Of a DNA stretch of 6,897 nucleotides, positions 1-5,712 are shown in pieces. The DNA is from Bacteroidota bacterium. Lineage in GTDB: Bacteria > Bacteroidota > Ignavibacteria > Kapaibacteriales > UBA2268. The position numbers and the translations under genes were made by a program. The number at the start of each line of letters is the position of its first letter. The stretch's first letter is position 1. The notes beneath the pieces were generated by a model. That model did not search any database and was not told the origin of the DNA. It worked only from the letters and a program-made list of their open reading frames with translations. Location: NCBI GenBank assembly GCA_027371665.1, contig DAHXMP010000162.1, positions 1-6,897 on the forward strand, in the 5' to 3' direction.

Positions 1-701
1 ATCGTCGTTATCGGTTTGGCTGCCTTCCATGAATTTGTGGCTGTATCAAAAACGCTGTACCATATATCCATATTTACCGTATTTACATCCTTAACTTTAC
101 ATTTTGTGAAAAACAGTTTCATATTATCCGGAGATATTGAAGGTGTTGATTCGAATTCATTTGTATTTATCCCTGCTCCAAGATTATAAATGCTGTTTAT
201 ATAAATATTATTGTCTTCAAACTCGATTAAAGCCAAATATATATCACAGGAACCATAGCCATCATTTCTGTTGCATCCGGTAAAATACATGAATTTACTT
301 TCTGATGAAATGCAAACTGAACCTTCATTCATTGTTGTATTAATTCTCGATATAGGCTGGTTAGGAGGACAAAAATTAAAGACTTGTGAAAAAACCGAAT
401 CATCAGGTTTAATTTTCAATGCTAGCCAAACATCATGTGAATTTTCATATTGAGGAAATGAACTGAATTTATCAATTTTTAAATCATCACTTTTAAAATT
501 GCCATTCCTTTTTGTTGTGAAGAATAAATACCTTCCGTCTTGAGTAATAAAAGGAGCATAGTCAATATCTCCTGTGTTTAATGATTTACCGGGATTTATT
601 ATTCTTACTTTTCCGAGCCAGTAATTATCACTTTGAGATAAACAGTTCGATGAAAAAAATATAAGAATTGATATTAATAATAAAAAGTGCCTAAGATACA
701 T
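1..701 (-). CDS. Secreted PD40 (WD40-like/TolB-type) beta-propeller protein, 3' end cut by window edge
   Basis: The frame is open from ATG at 701-699 on the minus strand to the window edge (233 codons, no stop). The start is set by a signal peptide at residues 1-22: charged MYLRH, then a hydrophobic run, with probable cleavage after LSQ. Cys20 (SSNC) is not in a good lipobox, so a soluble or surface-exposed protein is more likely than a lipoprotein. Three PD40-like blades are visible, each with an x-S/A-P-x-[I]-[ST]-x-D-x-x-x-[LM]-x-F-x-[ST] core followed by a D-[IV]-[WY] strand. They lie near residues 45-95 (YAPFITQDGRYLFFTTKR, then DVWLAL), 125-157 (GSVCISSESKFMYFTG, then CDIYLAL) and 183-216 (STPSISPDNMKLFFTK, then DIWYSV). 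In FCB bacteria such propellers often stand alone or precede an OmpA-like domain. What follows here is outside the window. Ligand and role are unknown. It is divergent from msrBA. Confidence 0.85.
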   Translation of the reverse strand, partial: MYLRHFLLLISILIFFSSNCLSQSDNYWLGKVRIINPGKSLNTGDIDYAPFITQDGRYLFFTTKRNGNFKSDDLKIDKFSSFPQYENSHDVWLALKIKPDDSVFSQVFNFCPPNQPISRINTTMNEGSVCISSESKFMYFTGCNRNDGYGSCDIYLALIEFEDNNIYINSIYNLGAGINTNEFESTPSISPDNMKLFFTKCKVKDVNTVNMDIWYSVFDTATNSWKAAKPITT

Positions 702-846
702 AATTAATACTGTGTATTTTAACAATTATCATTTTTATTTACAATTTCAATCAATATGAAAAAATTTTAGTGGTCTAATATAGGAATTTATCGAATCATT
801 AGAAAAACTTTTGGATGGTTTTGTAAATTTTTAATTATGCACCCGC

Positions 847-873
847 AAAATATTTTTCATTATTTAGTGTCAA
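847..873 (-). promoter_or_regulatory. Possible promoter for the PD40 gene
   Basis: The minus strand carries a perfect TTGACA (873-868), a 15-nt spacer and TATTTT (852-847), about 145 nt upstream of the ATG at 701. The spacer is short for a sigma-70 promoter and the surroundings are very AT-rich, so a chance match is quite possible. The 702-933 spacer has no ORF worth calling and must hold the promoters of both divergent genes. No convincing one was seen for msrBA. Confidence 0.2.
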
Positions 874-933
874 CTAACTTAATTGTACGATTATTATTTT
901 AATTTTTATCATGGAATTAAATAATGTTTTGAA

Positions 934-1878
934 ATGAAAAAGAAAATTTTTATAAATTGGATTTTGCCTGAATTACTGCTTTTAGCTTTATTTGCAGTTT
1001 TGTTTGCTGCTTTGCCGAAGGAGAAAAAAATGGAGTACAATAAACTGACGCCCGAAGAAAAAAGAGTTATTATTGATAAAGGCACCGAAATGCCTTTTTC
1101 TGGGAAATATGTGGATTATCACGAGGACGGGACATACACCTGCAAAAGATGCGGTGCGGTGCTCTTCAAATCGAAGGATAAATTCGATTCGAATTGCGGC
1201 TGGCCCAGCTTTGACGATGCTATCCCCGGTGCGATTAAAAAAGTTCCCGACCCTGACGGCATTAGGACAGAAATCGAATGTGCAAAGTGCGGGGCTCATT
1301 TGGGGCATGTTTTCTATGGCGAAGGCTTGACTCCGAAAGATACGAGATACTGCGTCAATTCCATTTCAATGAATTTTATGCCGGTAAAGGATGACCCTCT
1401 CGATACAGGTTACTTTGCGGGAGGCTGTTTCTGGGGTGTCGAGTATGAGTATCAGCAGTTGAAAGGCGTCAAATCCGTGCGTGTCGGCTATATGGGCGGG
1501 CATACGGCAAATCCGACTTACGAGGAAGTCTGCTCAGGCAAGACGGGACATTATGAAACAGCAGAAGTTGTTTTCAATCCCGAAGAAGTGTCTTATGAAG
1601 ACGTTGCCAAATATTTTTTCGAAATCCATGACCCGACGCAGGCTGACGGGCAGGGCCCCGACATTGGCGAGCAGTACCATTCTGTCCTGTTCTTTAAAAA
1701 CGACGAGCAGAAGAAAATTGCGGAGAAACTAATAGATATCTTAAAGAATAAGGGGTTCAAAGTCGTTACGAAAGTTATCAAAGAAGGCAAATTCTGGGAA
1801 GCCGAGGCTTACCACCAGGACTATTATGAAAAGACCGGGAAGCAGCCATACTGCCATGTTTTTACAAAGAGGTTTTGA
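934..1878 (+). CDS. msrBA: Membrane-anchored bifunctional methionine sulfoxide reductase, MsrB-MsrA order
   Basis: This enzyme reduces both epimers of methionine sulfoxide in oxidised proteins. Residues 1-8 are basic and about 9-27 hydrophobic with no lipobox, suggesting an N-terminal anchor or signal and action outside the cytoplasm. The MsrB domain (about 36-152) has zinc cysteines C70/C73 and C116/C119, the GWPSF motif with C88 where many MsrBs have their resolving cysteine, HLGHVF, and catalytic C140 in RYCVNS. After a linker of only a few residues (VKDDPLD) comes MsrA (about 157-314), with catalytic C165 in GGCFWG, the GHYETAEVVF segment, YHSVLFF, EAYHQDYY, and C307 near the C-terminus as probable resolving cysteine. 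All key residues are present. B-before-A order is less common than A-before-B. The 934 start has no good Shine-Dalgarno. An internal Met33 (1030) does have one, so a second, cytosolic form is possible. It appears monocistronic. Confidence 0.95.
   Translation: MKKKIFINWILPELLLLALFAVLFAALPKEKKMEYNKLTPEEKRVIIDKGTEMPFSGKYVDYHEDGTYTCKRCGAVLFKSKDKFDSNCGWPSFDDAIPGAIKKVPDPDGIRTEIECAKCGAHLGHVFYGEGLTPKDTRYCVNSISMNFMPVKDDPLDTGYFAGGCFWGVEYEYQQLKGVKSVRVGYMGGHTANPTYEEVCSGKTGHYETAEVVFNPEEVSYEDVAKYFFEIHDPTQADGQGPDIGEQYHSVLFFKNDEQKKIAEKLIDILKNKGFKVVTKVIKEGKFWEAEAYHQDYYEKTGKQPYCHVFTKRF
1018..1032 (+). promoter_or_regulatory. Strong Shine-Dalgarno before internal msrBA start codon
   Basis: AAGGAG at 1018-1023 lies six bases before an in-frame ATG at 1030 (Met33 of the long protein). 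Starting there would drop the hydrophobic segment but keep both catalytic domains intact (MEYNKLTPEEKR...). The same bases encode Lys-Glu in the long form, so the match could be incidental. Confidence 0.35.
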
Positions 1879-1908
1879 AGTTTAATAATTATCTCTTTGA
1901 ACAAACGT

Positions 1909-1924
1909 CTAATTTGTAAATTAG
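1909..1924. repeat. 16-bp inverted repeat (upstream palindrome)
   Basis: Arms CTAATTT and AAATTAG flank a two-base GT centre. It lies 30 bases past the msrBA stop and 36 bp centre-to-centre from the larger palindrome at 1942-1963. A compact two-fold site such as this suits a dimeric DNA-binding protein better than an RNA hairpin, because the centre is too small for a normal loop. No regulator gene is seen nearby. Confidence 0.5.
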
Positions 1925-1936
1925 CAGAAGGACATT

Positions 1937-1969
1937 ATGAAATATTCAAAATATTTTGAATATACATAG
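1937..1969 (+). CDS. Possible 10-codon leader peptide
   Basis: AAGGA at 1928-1932 precedes an ATG at 1937 by four bases. The frame reads MKYSKYFEYT and stops at TAG 1967-1969. Most of it is formed by the 1942-1963 palindrome. It has three tyrosines and two phenylalanines in ten codons. It may be a fortuitous reading of the palindrome, and nothing downstream looks like amino-acid biosynthesis. Confidence 0.15.
   Translation: MKYSKYFEYT
1942..1963. repeat. Perfect 22-bp palindrome, candidate operator
   Basis: The half-site ATATTCAAAAT is followed directly by its exact reverse complement with no spacer. It lies 45 bases upstream of the 55-residue ORF at 2009, where an operator for the two-gene module would be expected. 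With no loop and no U-tract it is a poor terminator. Self-regulation by the downstream pair is inference. Confidence 0.55.
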
Positions 1970-2008
1970 CTAAGACGGGATAGAAAGTGTATAAAGGAAG
2001 AATGGATA

Positions 2009-2176
2009 ATGAAAGCTTTTTTCAATCCTGTTCATGAAGAAATTCAAAATGATGGAAGAATCAGAAGATGGGCAAAAATTGAGGAAGCTGGTAATAAATA
2101 TTTAAGAGTTGTCATTCTCGAAGATATGGAAACTATTCACAATGCTTTTTTTGACCGTTCATTTAAGGAGAAATAA
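2009..2176 (+). CDS. 55-residue hypothetical protein, partner of DUF2283 gene
   Basis: ATG at 2009 follows the Shine-Dalgarno AAAGGAAG (1993-2000) by eight bases. An ATG at 2002 is in another frame and stops within 12 codons, and the upstream in-frame stretch (stop at 1967) has no start codon, so 2009 is the best start. The protein has a polar N-terminus and the core RIRRWAKIEEAGNKYLRVV, then LEDMETIHNAFFDRSF. As I remember it, this W-x-x-[IV]-x-E-x-x-x-x-Y-L-R-V-V-x-L-E-D-x-x-T-[IV]-H-N-A-F-F-D-R pattern recurs in small bacterial proteins encoded next to DUF2283 genes, and resembles the C-terminal part of DUF4258-like proteins. I cannot verify this here. The stop is two bases before the DUF2283 start, and the DUF2283 Shine-Dalgarno lies inside the end of this gene, so translation is probably coupled. 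A toxin-antitoxin-like role is possible but unproven. Confidence 0.75.
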   Translation: MKAFFNPVHEEIQNDGRIRRWAKIEEAGNKYLRVVILEDMETIHNAFFDRSFKEK

Positions 2177-2178
2177 AA

Positions 2179-2379
2179 ATGCAAATAAAATACTTCCAGG
2201 ATACTGATACTTTATTGATTAATTTCAATGATAATGAAATTGCAGAGACTAAGGACCTAAATGAGAATATATTGGTTGAACTCGATAAAAGCGGCAATAT
2301 TGTTTCTATGACATTAGAACATGCTAAGAATGTAGCAAATATATTCGATTTATCTTTCCAACAGGTGGCAATAGCTTAA
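2179..2379 (+). CDS. DUF2283 family small protein
   Basis: This 66-residue protein begins MQIKYFQDTDTLLINF, matching the DUF2283 opening (M-x-[IV]-x-Y-x-x-x-x-D-x-L-x-[IV]). It continues with ENILVELDKSGNIVSMTLEHA, the family's second half, in which a strand with D-x-x-G-x-[IV] leads to a short helix. About 20 further residues (residues 47-66) extend past the usual domain of roughly 45-50. The Shine-Dalgarno AAGGAG (2165-2170) lies eight bases upstream, inside the preceding gene, and the intergenic gap is two bases. DUF2283 has no established biochemical function. Its habitual pairing with another tiny gene has led to suggestions of toxin-antitoxin or mobile-element roles. The fold and pairing are read from sequence; the function is unknown. 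Confidence 0.85.
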   Translation: MQIKYFQDTDTLLINFNDNEIAETKDLNENILVELDKSGNIVSMTLEHAKNVANIFDLSFQQVAIA

Positions 2380-2446
2380 GAATTATATTTTTTGTTTCAA
2401 ATTCACTAAATTTGTTCATGCTGTTTTTTAGTTTGAGTGGATTGCC

Positions 2447-2866
2447 ATGGCAAAAAAACATTACGCACAAATATTGACTAAGGAGCAGGCAATAGCCGAA
2501 GCATGGCGTTACCTCGCAAATGCAAAAGAAACGATTGCAAAAAGCCCGATTAGTTCCACCGGAAAACTCTACACTGTTGCCAAATACGTGAGGGAAGGTG
2601 CAGGCATTGCTTATCTTGCCGCATTGAAAGCTATAGACGGCTGGCTTATCGGGAGCGGTGTACCTTATGACAAACTGCCAAAATCAATCGAAGAATACTG
2701 GCTTGCAAAAAAGAAAATACCTCAGAACGGGAAGTTCACAGACAATCTGACATTAGCTTATCAAAACCTGCATATAGCCGCTTATTACCATGCACAGATT
2801 GATATCAACATCATCAAAGACGGTTTAATCGCAGTAAAAGAAATTATCAAAATGCTTGAGAAATAA
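2447..2866 (+). CDS. DUF5618-like all-helical small protein
   Basis: This is a 139-residue cytoplasmic protein with no signal peptide. It has about four to five helices: 11-33 (AIAEAWRYLANAKETI), 42-69 (AKYVREGAGIAYLAALKAID), 77-90 (SIEEYWLAKKK), 97-118 (LTLAYQNLHIAAYYHAQ) and 120-137. The pattern of A-x-x-Y/W-L-x-N-A-K-E near the start, K-Y-V-R-x-A-G-x-A-[YW]-x-x-x-L-x-A-[IL]-D in the middle, and N-x-x-Y-x-x-L-H-I-x-x-Y-x-x with I-x-x-D-G-L-x-A-x-K-E-I-I at the end matches my memory of DUF5618, found mainly in Bacteroidota. Its helical layout recalls HEPN-like bundles, but no R-x4-6-H RNase motif is evident. It lies 67 bases after the DUF2283 stop and may share that transcript or have its own promoter. 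A weak GAGTGG precedes the ATG. Function is unknown. Confidence 0.75.
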   Translation: MAKKHYAQILTKEQAIAEAWRYLANAKETIAKSPISSTGKLYTVAKYVREGAGIAYLAALKAIDGWLIGSGVPYDKLPKSIEEYWLAKKKIPQNGKFTDNLTLAYQNLHIAAYYHAQIDINIIKDGLIAVKEIIKMLEK

Positions 2867-2876
2867 TTATAAAATA

Positions 2877-2902
2877 CCCGCTCCGATTCACACCGGAGCG
2901 GG
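2877..2902. terminator. Shared terminator hairpin between convergent genes
   Basis: A perfect 9-bp GC-rich stem, CCCGCTCCG (2877-2885) with CGGAGCGGG (2894-2902), encloses the 8-nt loop ATTCACAC. It starts ten bases past the DUF5618 stop and lies 30 bases past the end of the DUF4349 gene on the other strand. The T-tract is weak on the plus side (CTTTG). On the minus side it is TATTTTATAATTATTT, so termination of the minus-strand operon should be the more efficient. Confidence 0.85.
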
Positions 2903-2932
2903 CTTTGAGCAATTTATTATATACTTATTTTC

Positions 2933-4093
2933 TTAATCCAGCGGGAAGTAGAAAATGTCGTTGTCGTCCTGCCTGTGAGCAGGGTTTTCGCGGATTACCT
3001 TTTTTTCGATAATAACTTTCTTCTTTTTCACTACAGTCGGCTTGCCGTGCCTCAGGCAGTTTAGCAGTCGGTAGTAGTTTTTCCTTCCTGCTGTGCAGCC
3101 TGACTGTATGGTGCCAGCCCTGATTTCGTTGCCTATTATATTGCAGTTATCGTCGAGAATAGGTGTAATTACGATTTGCTCGTGCTTTATGGCGTCGCCC
3201 CTTATGATTTCAGGGAGCTTGCCCAAGCCGACAATCACGATTTGGCATTTCCTGTCGAGAACTACGGTTTCTTTTTCATCTTTCTTAGTAACCTTCATCT
3301 CGACTTCGTCTTCATCAGGGTCAACTTTCGCAATAATATTTGTCTTTTCAGGGTCGAGGCTCTCCATACCGATTGTAACGGGTTCTTCCGTGCCGAACTC
3401 TTCTTCCTGCCCGTAATGGTCGAATACGATATGCTTCGGTGGGGGAGGAGGCATCAGAGGCATACCGGGTATGGTAACAAACGGCTTGTTTGTGTCAACC
3501 GGCTCCTCTTTTTTCGGTTCCTTCCACGTAACATGTACCGTAGAATAATTCAGAGACTCGAGCAAGGATAGCCTCCTCTGCTGAAGATTATCCACTTCGG
3601 TGGAGAGCTTGTCAATTTCGTATTTCATCACGATTCTGTCGTTGACATCCTTCGAAGCAGCGTAACTCTCCCGTAGATTTTTGAGAGCCTCTGTTTTTTC
3701 GTCAATCTTTGAGAGATTAGAATAGTAAAGCTTCGTGTACGATTCTTCATCCGAAACATTTTCCTCGATTATGTCATTCTTGAATGTTTTGTCGAAATCA
3801 TTCTTTAAATTATTGAAAAAGGTGTACGGTACACGAATCTCGTAGTCTGCCGTGCTATTCTTCTTCACGTCGGTATCGTAAGAAGAAGTTTTGACGAAAC
3901 CCTCGAACTTCTTAGCCAGCTTGTTAATCTCATTGTTTGTATTCTGGTAATTGTCATTGGTTATGACAATATCGGCGCGCTTCTGGTAAGGACTAATCTC
4001 CTCTTTGTTGAGCGGCTGAGAGCTTTTGCAAGAGACGAGAAGCATCAATCCAGCATATAAAGCCAGCAAAAGATATATTTTTATATTTTTCAT
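2933..4093 (-). CDS. DUF4349-type lipoprotein with long C-terminal extension
   Basis: The start is ATG at 4093, giving 386 residues. The frame extends upstream to a TTG at 4129, but only the 4093 start puts a signal peptide at the N-terminus (MKNIKIYLLLALYAGLMLLVSC) with lipid Cys22 in the lipobox LVSC. Residues about 35-192 match DUF4349: the opening strand R-A-D-I-V-I, a helix leading to F-E-G-F-V, the Y-E-I-R-V-P strand near 84-89, D-I-I-E-E-N-V-S-D-E near 107-116, a charged coiled coil (about 125-180), and the closing strand YSTVHVTWKEP. DUF4349 proteins commonly end in a transmembrane helix. This one instead has a lipid anchor, a proline-rich stretch (PLMPPPPPK, 212-220) and an unrecognised region (about 221-386) with cysteines 283, 317, 333 and 346 and a basic KKKKVIIEKK segment. 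It lies 47 bases downstream of another lipoprotein gene and probably shares its transcript. Function is unknown; an envelope location is likely. Confidence 0.82.
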   Translation of the reverse strand: MKNIKIYLLLALYAGLMLLVSCKSSQPLNKEEISPYQKRADIVITNDNYQNTNNEINKLAKKFEGFVKTSSYDTDVKKNSTADYEIRVPYTFFNNLKNDFDKTFKNDIIEENVSDEESYTKLYYSNLSKIDEKTEALKNLRESYAASKDVNDRIVMKYEIDKLSTEVDNLQQRRLSLLESLNYSTVHVTWKEPKKEEPVDTNKPFVTIPGMPLMPPPPPKHIVFDHYGQEEEFGTEEPVTIGMESLDPEKTNIIAKVDPDEDEVEMKVTKKDEKETVVLDRKCQIVIVGLGKLPEIIRGDAIKHEQIVITPILDDNCNIIGNEIRAGTIQSGCTAGRKNYYRLLNCLRHGKPTVVKKKKVIIEKKVIRENPAHRQDDNDIFYFPLD

Positions 4094-4140
4094 AATATTC
4101 ACTTCAAAACAAAAAATACAATTTATCAAAATGTATAATA

Positions 4141-5289
4141 TCAGTCAACTGTATTTGTTTGGGGACATTTTTTACACGGCTTCGGCTGATGGAAAAAGTC
4201 GAAAGTCTTAACCGGATGTCTCTTACCTGCTTTGTTGTCCTGTGATAATCCAAGCATAGACGGAGGCGGCACCCTGTCTAAATATGCGTTGATGTCGCAT
4301 GTATCCTGTGTGCAGTAAATAAATATAACTTTTGCCCCAAGTCTTATAAATTCTGCTATTTCATGTGCCTGGTATCCGTCGCCGACAACGACAACGCACT
4401 TAGGATTCTTCTGAATCAATTCTGCTACTTCAAAACTCGCCAAACCATGTTTATAATATTTTCCGACAATTATTGTTGCGTCATAGTCGAGGAACTTTGA
4501 AAGCTCTTTTAATGAAAAGAATTTTCCGTCAATTTTAACGTTGCCCTTGTTTGTTTCTTTAGCAGTTCTAGCAAATTGGAGGACATCGAAACCGCAGAAG
4601 CCCTTTCCTACGAAAACATTAGCACCGCGATGAATAAATTCCTGGACCCAATTGCACGAAAAGCCGTAAGCATCAACTTCGACGAGTGGCTTATTGTGCA
4701 GTTTCCAGCCTGTGTCAATGTAGTTAAGGATATTAAAAGGCTCCTGTGCTTTGTTTATTTTTATGCGTGCTCCCATTTTGATAAAATCGAGAGTGTTACC
4801 GCAACAGCAATGACAGGCATAAACAATAACATTGCTCTTTTTATCTGCCGGAGCATAATTGATGAAAGAACGGATTTCAAAGTCCGTGTAATTTCCGCAG
4901 TCAACCAGAATGCGGGCTCCTTTTTGTGCGAAATCCGCAACACTCCAGTCGCTGAAGCCTCTTGCCCTGACAACAACCTGGTAAGGGTCTTTTGCATAGC
5001 CGATAAGCTGGGAGACGTCGCAGTCATCCTCCTTTTTATCCAAAATAACTTCGGCTCCCTTGGAAAGGAATTCGGACAAAGAGTAGTTGCTGTAGCAGTT
5101 ACCCATAAGAGTTTTCAAGCTTCCCTGGGGCTGTTCTATTTCTCCTCCCGATTTGGCTTGTTCTTTAGTTTTGAGACTGTCTGCGGCTTTTGTTTCAGCC
5201 GGTTTTGTTTCGTCACCCTTTTGGCACGAGACAAAAATGAGAGTAATGAATAATAAAAGAGATATTACCCTGAAAATTTTGCTAAACAT
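4141..5289 (-). CDS. Cysteine-rich lipoprotein of six ~48-residue helix/strand repeats (novel solenoid candidate)
   Basis: This 382-residue protein starts at ATG 5289, with Shine-Dalgarno AAGGTG (5299-5294) just upstream. The signal peptide (1-21) ends in FVSC with lipid Cys22. A Lys/Glu/Gln-rich linker follows (23-60). Residues 64-342 form tandem repeats starting near 64, 113, 162, 211, 259 and 307. The first half of each is a helix ending [DE]-F-x-x-x-G-A-x-[VI]-x-[VI] (EFLSKGAEVILD, DFAQKGARILVD, DFIKMGARIKIN, EFIHRGANVFVG, KFLDYDATIIVG, EFIRLGAKVIFI). The second half is another helix plus strand (FEIRSFINYA...VIVYA; FEVAELIQKNPKCVVVVGDGY). The sixth copy is truncated. The 22-27 residue helix/strand period suggests an LRR-like alpha/beta solenoid. 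Besides the lipid cysteine there are 14 others, including CHCCC (159-163) and a C-terminal CKKCP (372-376). I do not recognise a named family. It is probably the first gene of an operon with the DUF4349 lipoprotein. Ligand or metal binding is speculation. Confidence 0.85.
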   Translation of the reverse strand: MFSKIFRVISLLLFITLIFVSCQKGDETKPAETKAADSLKTKEQAKSGGEIEQPQGSLKTLMGNCYSNYSLSEFLSKGAEVILDKKEDDCDVSQLIGYAKDPYQVVVRARGFSDWSVADFAQKGARILVDCGNYTDFEIRSFINYAPADKKSNVIVYACHCCCGNTLDFIKMGARIKINKAQEPFNILNYIDTGWKLHNKPLVEVDAYGFSCNWVQEFIHRGANVFVGKGFCGFDVLQFARTAKETNKGNVKIDGKFFSLKELSKFLDYDATIIVGKYYKHGLASFEVAELIQKNPKCVVVVGDGYQAHEIAEFIRLGAKVIFIYCTQDTCDINAYLDRVPPPSMLGLSQDNKAGKRHPVKTFDFFHQPKPCKKCPQTNTVD

Positions 5290-5677
5290 GTAGCACCTTA
5301 TATTTAATGAAACAGGTTTAATTTCAATTAATTATTAAAATACAAATTCCTGCTTCCCCTTTATGACTGCTGAAAATAACAAATAAGAATCAAACCTGAA
5401 CGGTTTAACTGTCTGAGAAGAATAAACTGAAATGAATGTAGTAAATGTTTTTACCTTCTTCATTATATTTGATGTACCTTCTCATGCTACCCCCTCATAG
5501 AGAATTTACAAATTGAAAAAAAGAGCTTCCCTTGCTTTTATATTCCTGTGAACTACAATTATAGTGAAAATTATCGAATTAACAAAATGTTTTCCACATT
5601 TTTTCAACATTAATTTTTTGGTTATATTTCATCATTTTTGGTTATAAGTATTCAGAATTTACTGCAAATCAATTTAA
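5290..5677. other. AT-rich non-coding spacer upstream of the lipoprotein operon
   Basis: No ORF with a plausible start and composition was found on either strand. The minus strand must hold the promoter and 5' leader of the lipoprotein operon, but I could not pick a convincing -35/-10 pair. A small hairpin, AAACC-TGAAC-GGTTT (5392-5406), lies about 105 bases upstream of that start. The stretch 5500-5677 is especially AT-rich and includes the 12-bp direct repeat at 5615-5646, listed separately. Confidence 0.6.
5615..5646. repeat. 12-bp direct repeat with 20-bp period
   Basis: TTTTTGGTTATA occurs exactly at 5615-5626 and 5635-5646. The start-to-start distance of 20 bp places both copies on nearly the same face of the DNA helix, as in paired activator or repressor sites. 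It lies just upstream of the promoter-like pair at 5678-5705. The AT-rich context makes chance repeats more likely than usual. Confidence 0.45.
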
Positions 5678-5705
5678 TTGATAGGTATTTAAGAAATTTT
5701 ATATA
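5678..5705 (+). promoter_or_regulatory. Candidate promoter for the structured RNA
   Basis: TTGATA (5678-5683), a 16-nt spacer, and TATATA (5700-5705; an alternative TATATA at 5702-5707 gives 18 nt). Transcription would start near 5713, which fits a short transcript ending at the U-tract at 5953-5957. The match is good for sigma-70, but the region is AT-rich and FCB-group promoters can differ from this consensus. Confidence 0.35.
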
Positions 5706-5712
5706 TAGAATA

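Noticed and set aside
271..453. 60-codon plus-strand ORF
   Set aside because: Antisense to the PD40 protein, whose three blade motifs identify the minus strand as coding.
1879..1908. Terminator directly after msrBA
   Set aside because: No GC-rich stem or U-tract found. The first symmetric elements are the AT-rich palindromes, which lack a proper loop.
4094..4129. Upstream TTG start for the DUF4349 gene, adding 12 residues
   Set aside because: It would put a 12-residue extension (MINCIFCFEVNI) before a textbook lipoprotein signal peptide. The ATG at 4093 gives the correct signal architecture.
4576..5253. Long plus-strand ORF of 225 codons
   Set aside because: It lies wholly antisense to the repeat lipoprotein, whose signal peptide, lipobox and regular repeats show which strand is coding. 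The plus reading has no domain pattern and no Shine-Dalgarno that I could see.
5590..5598. DnaA-box-like TTTTCCACA in an AT-rich region, suggesting a replication origin
   Set aside because: Only a single match, with no cluster, no dnaA/dnaN/gidA neighbour and no GC-skew evidence. One 9-mer is expected by chance.
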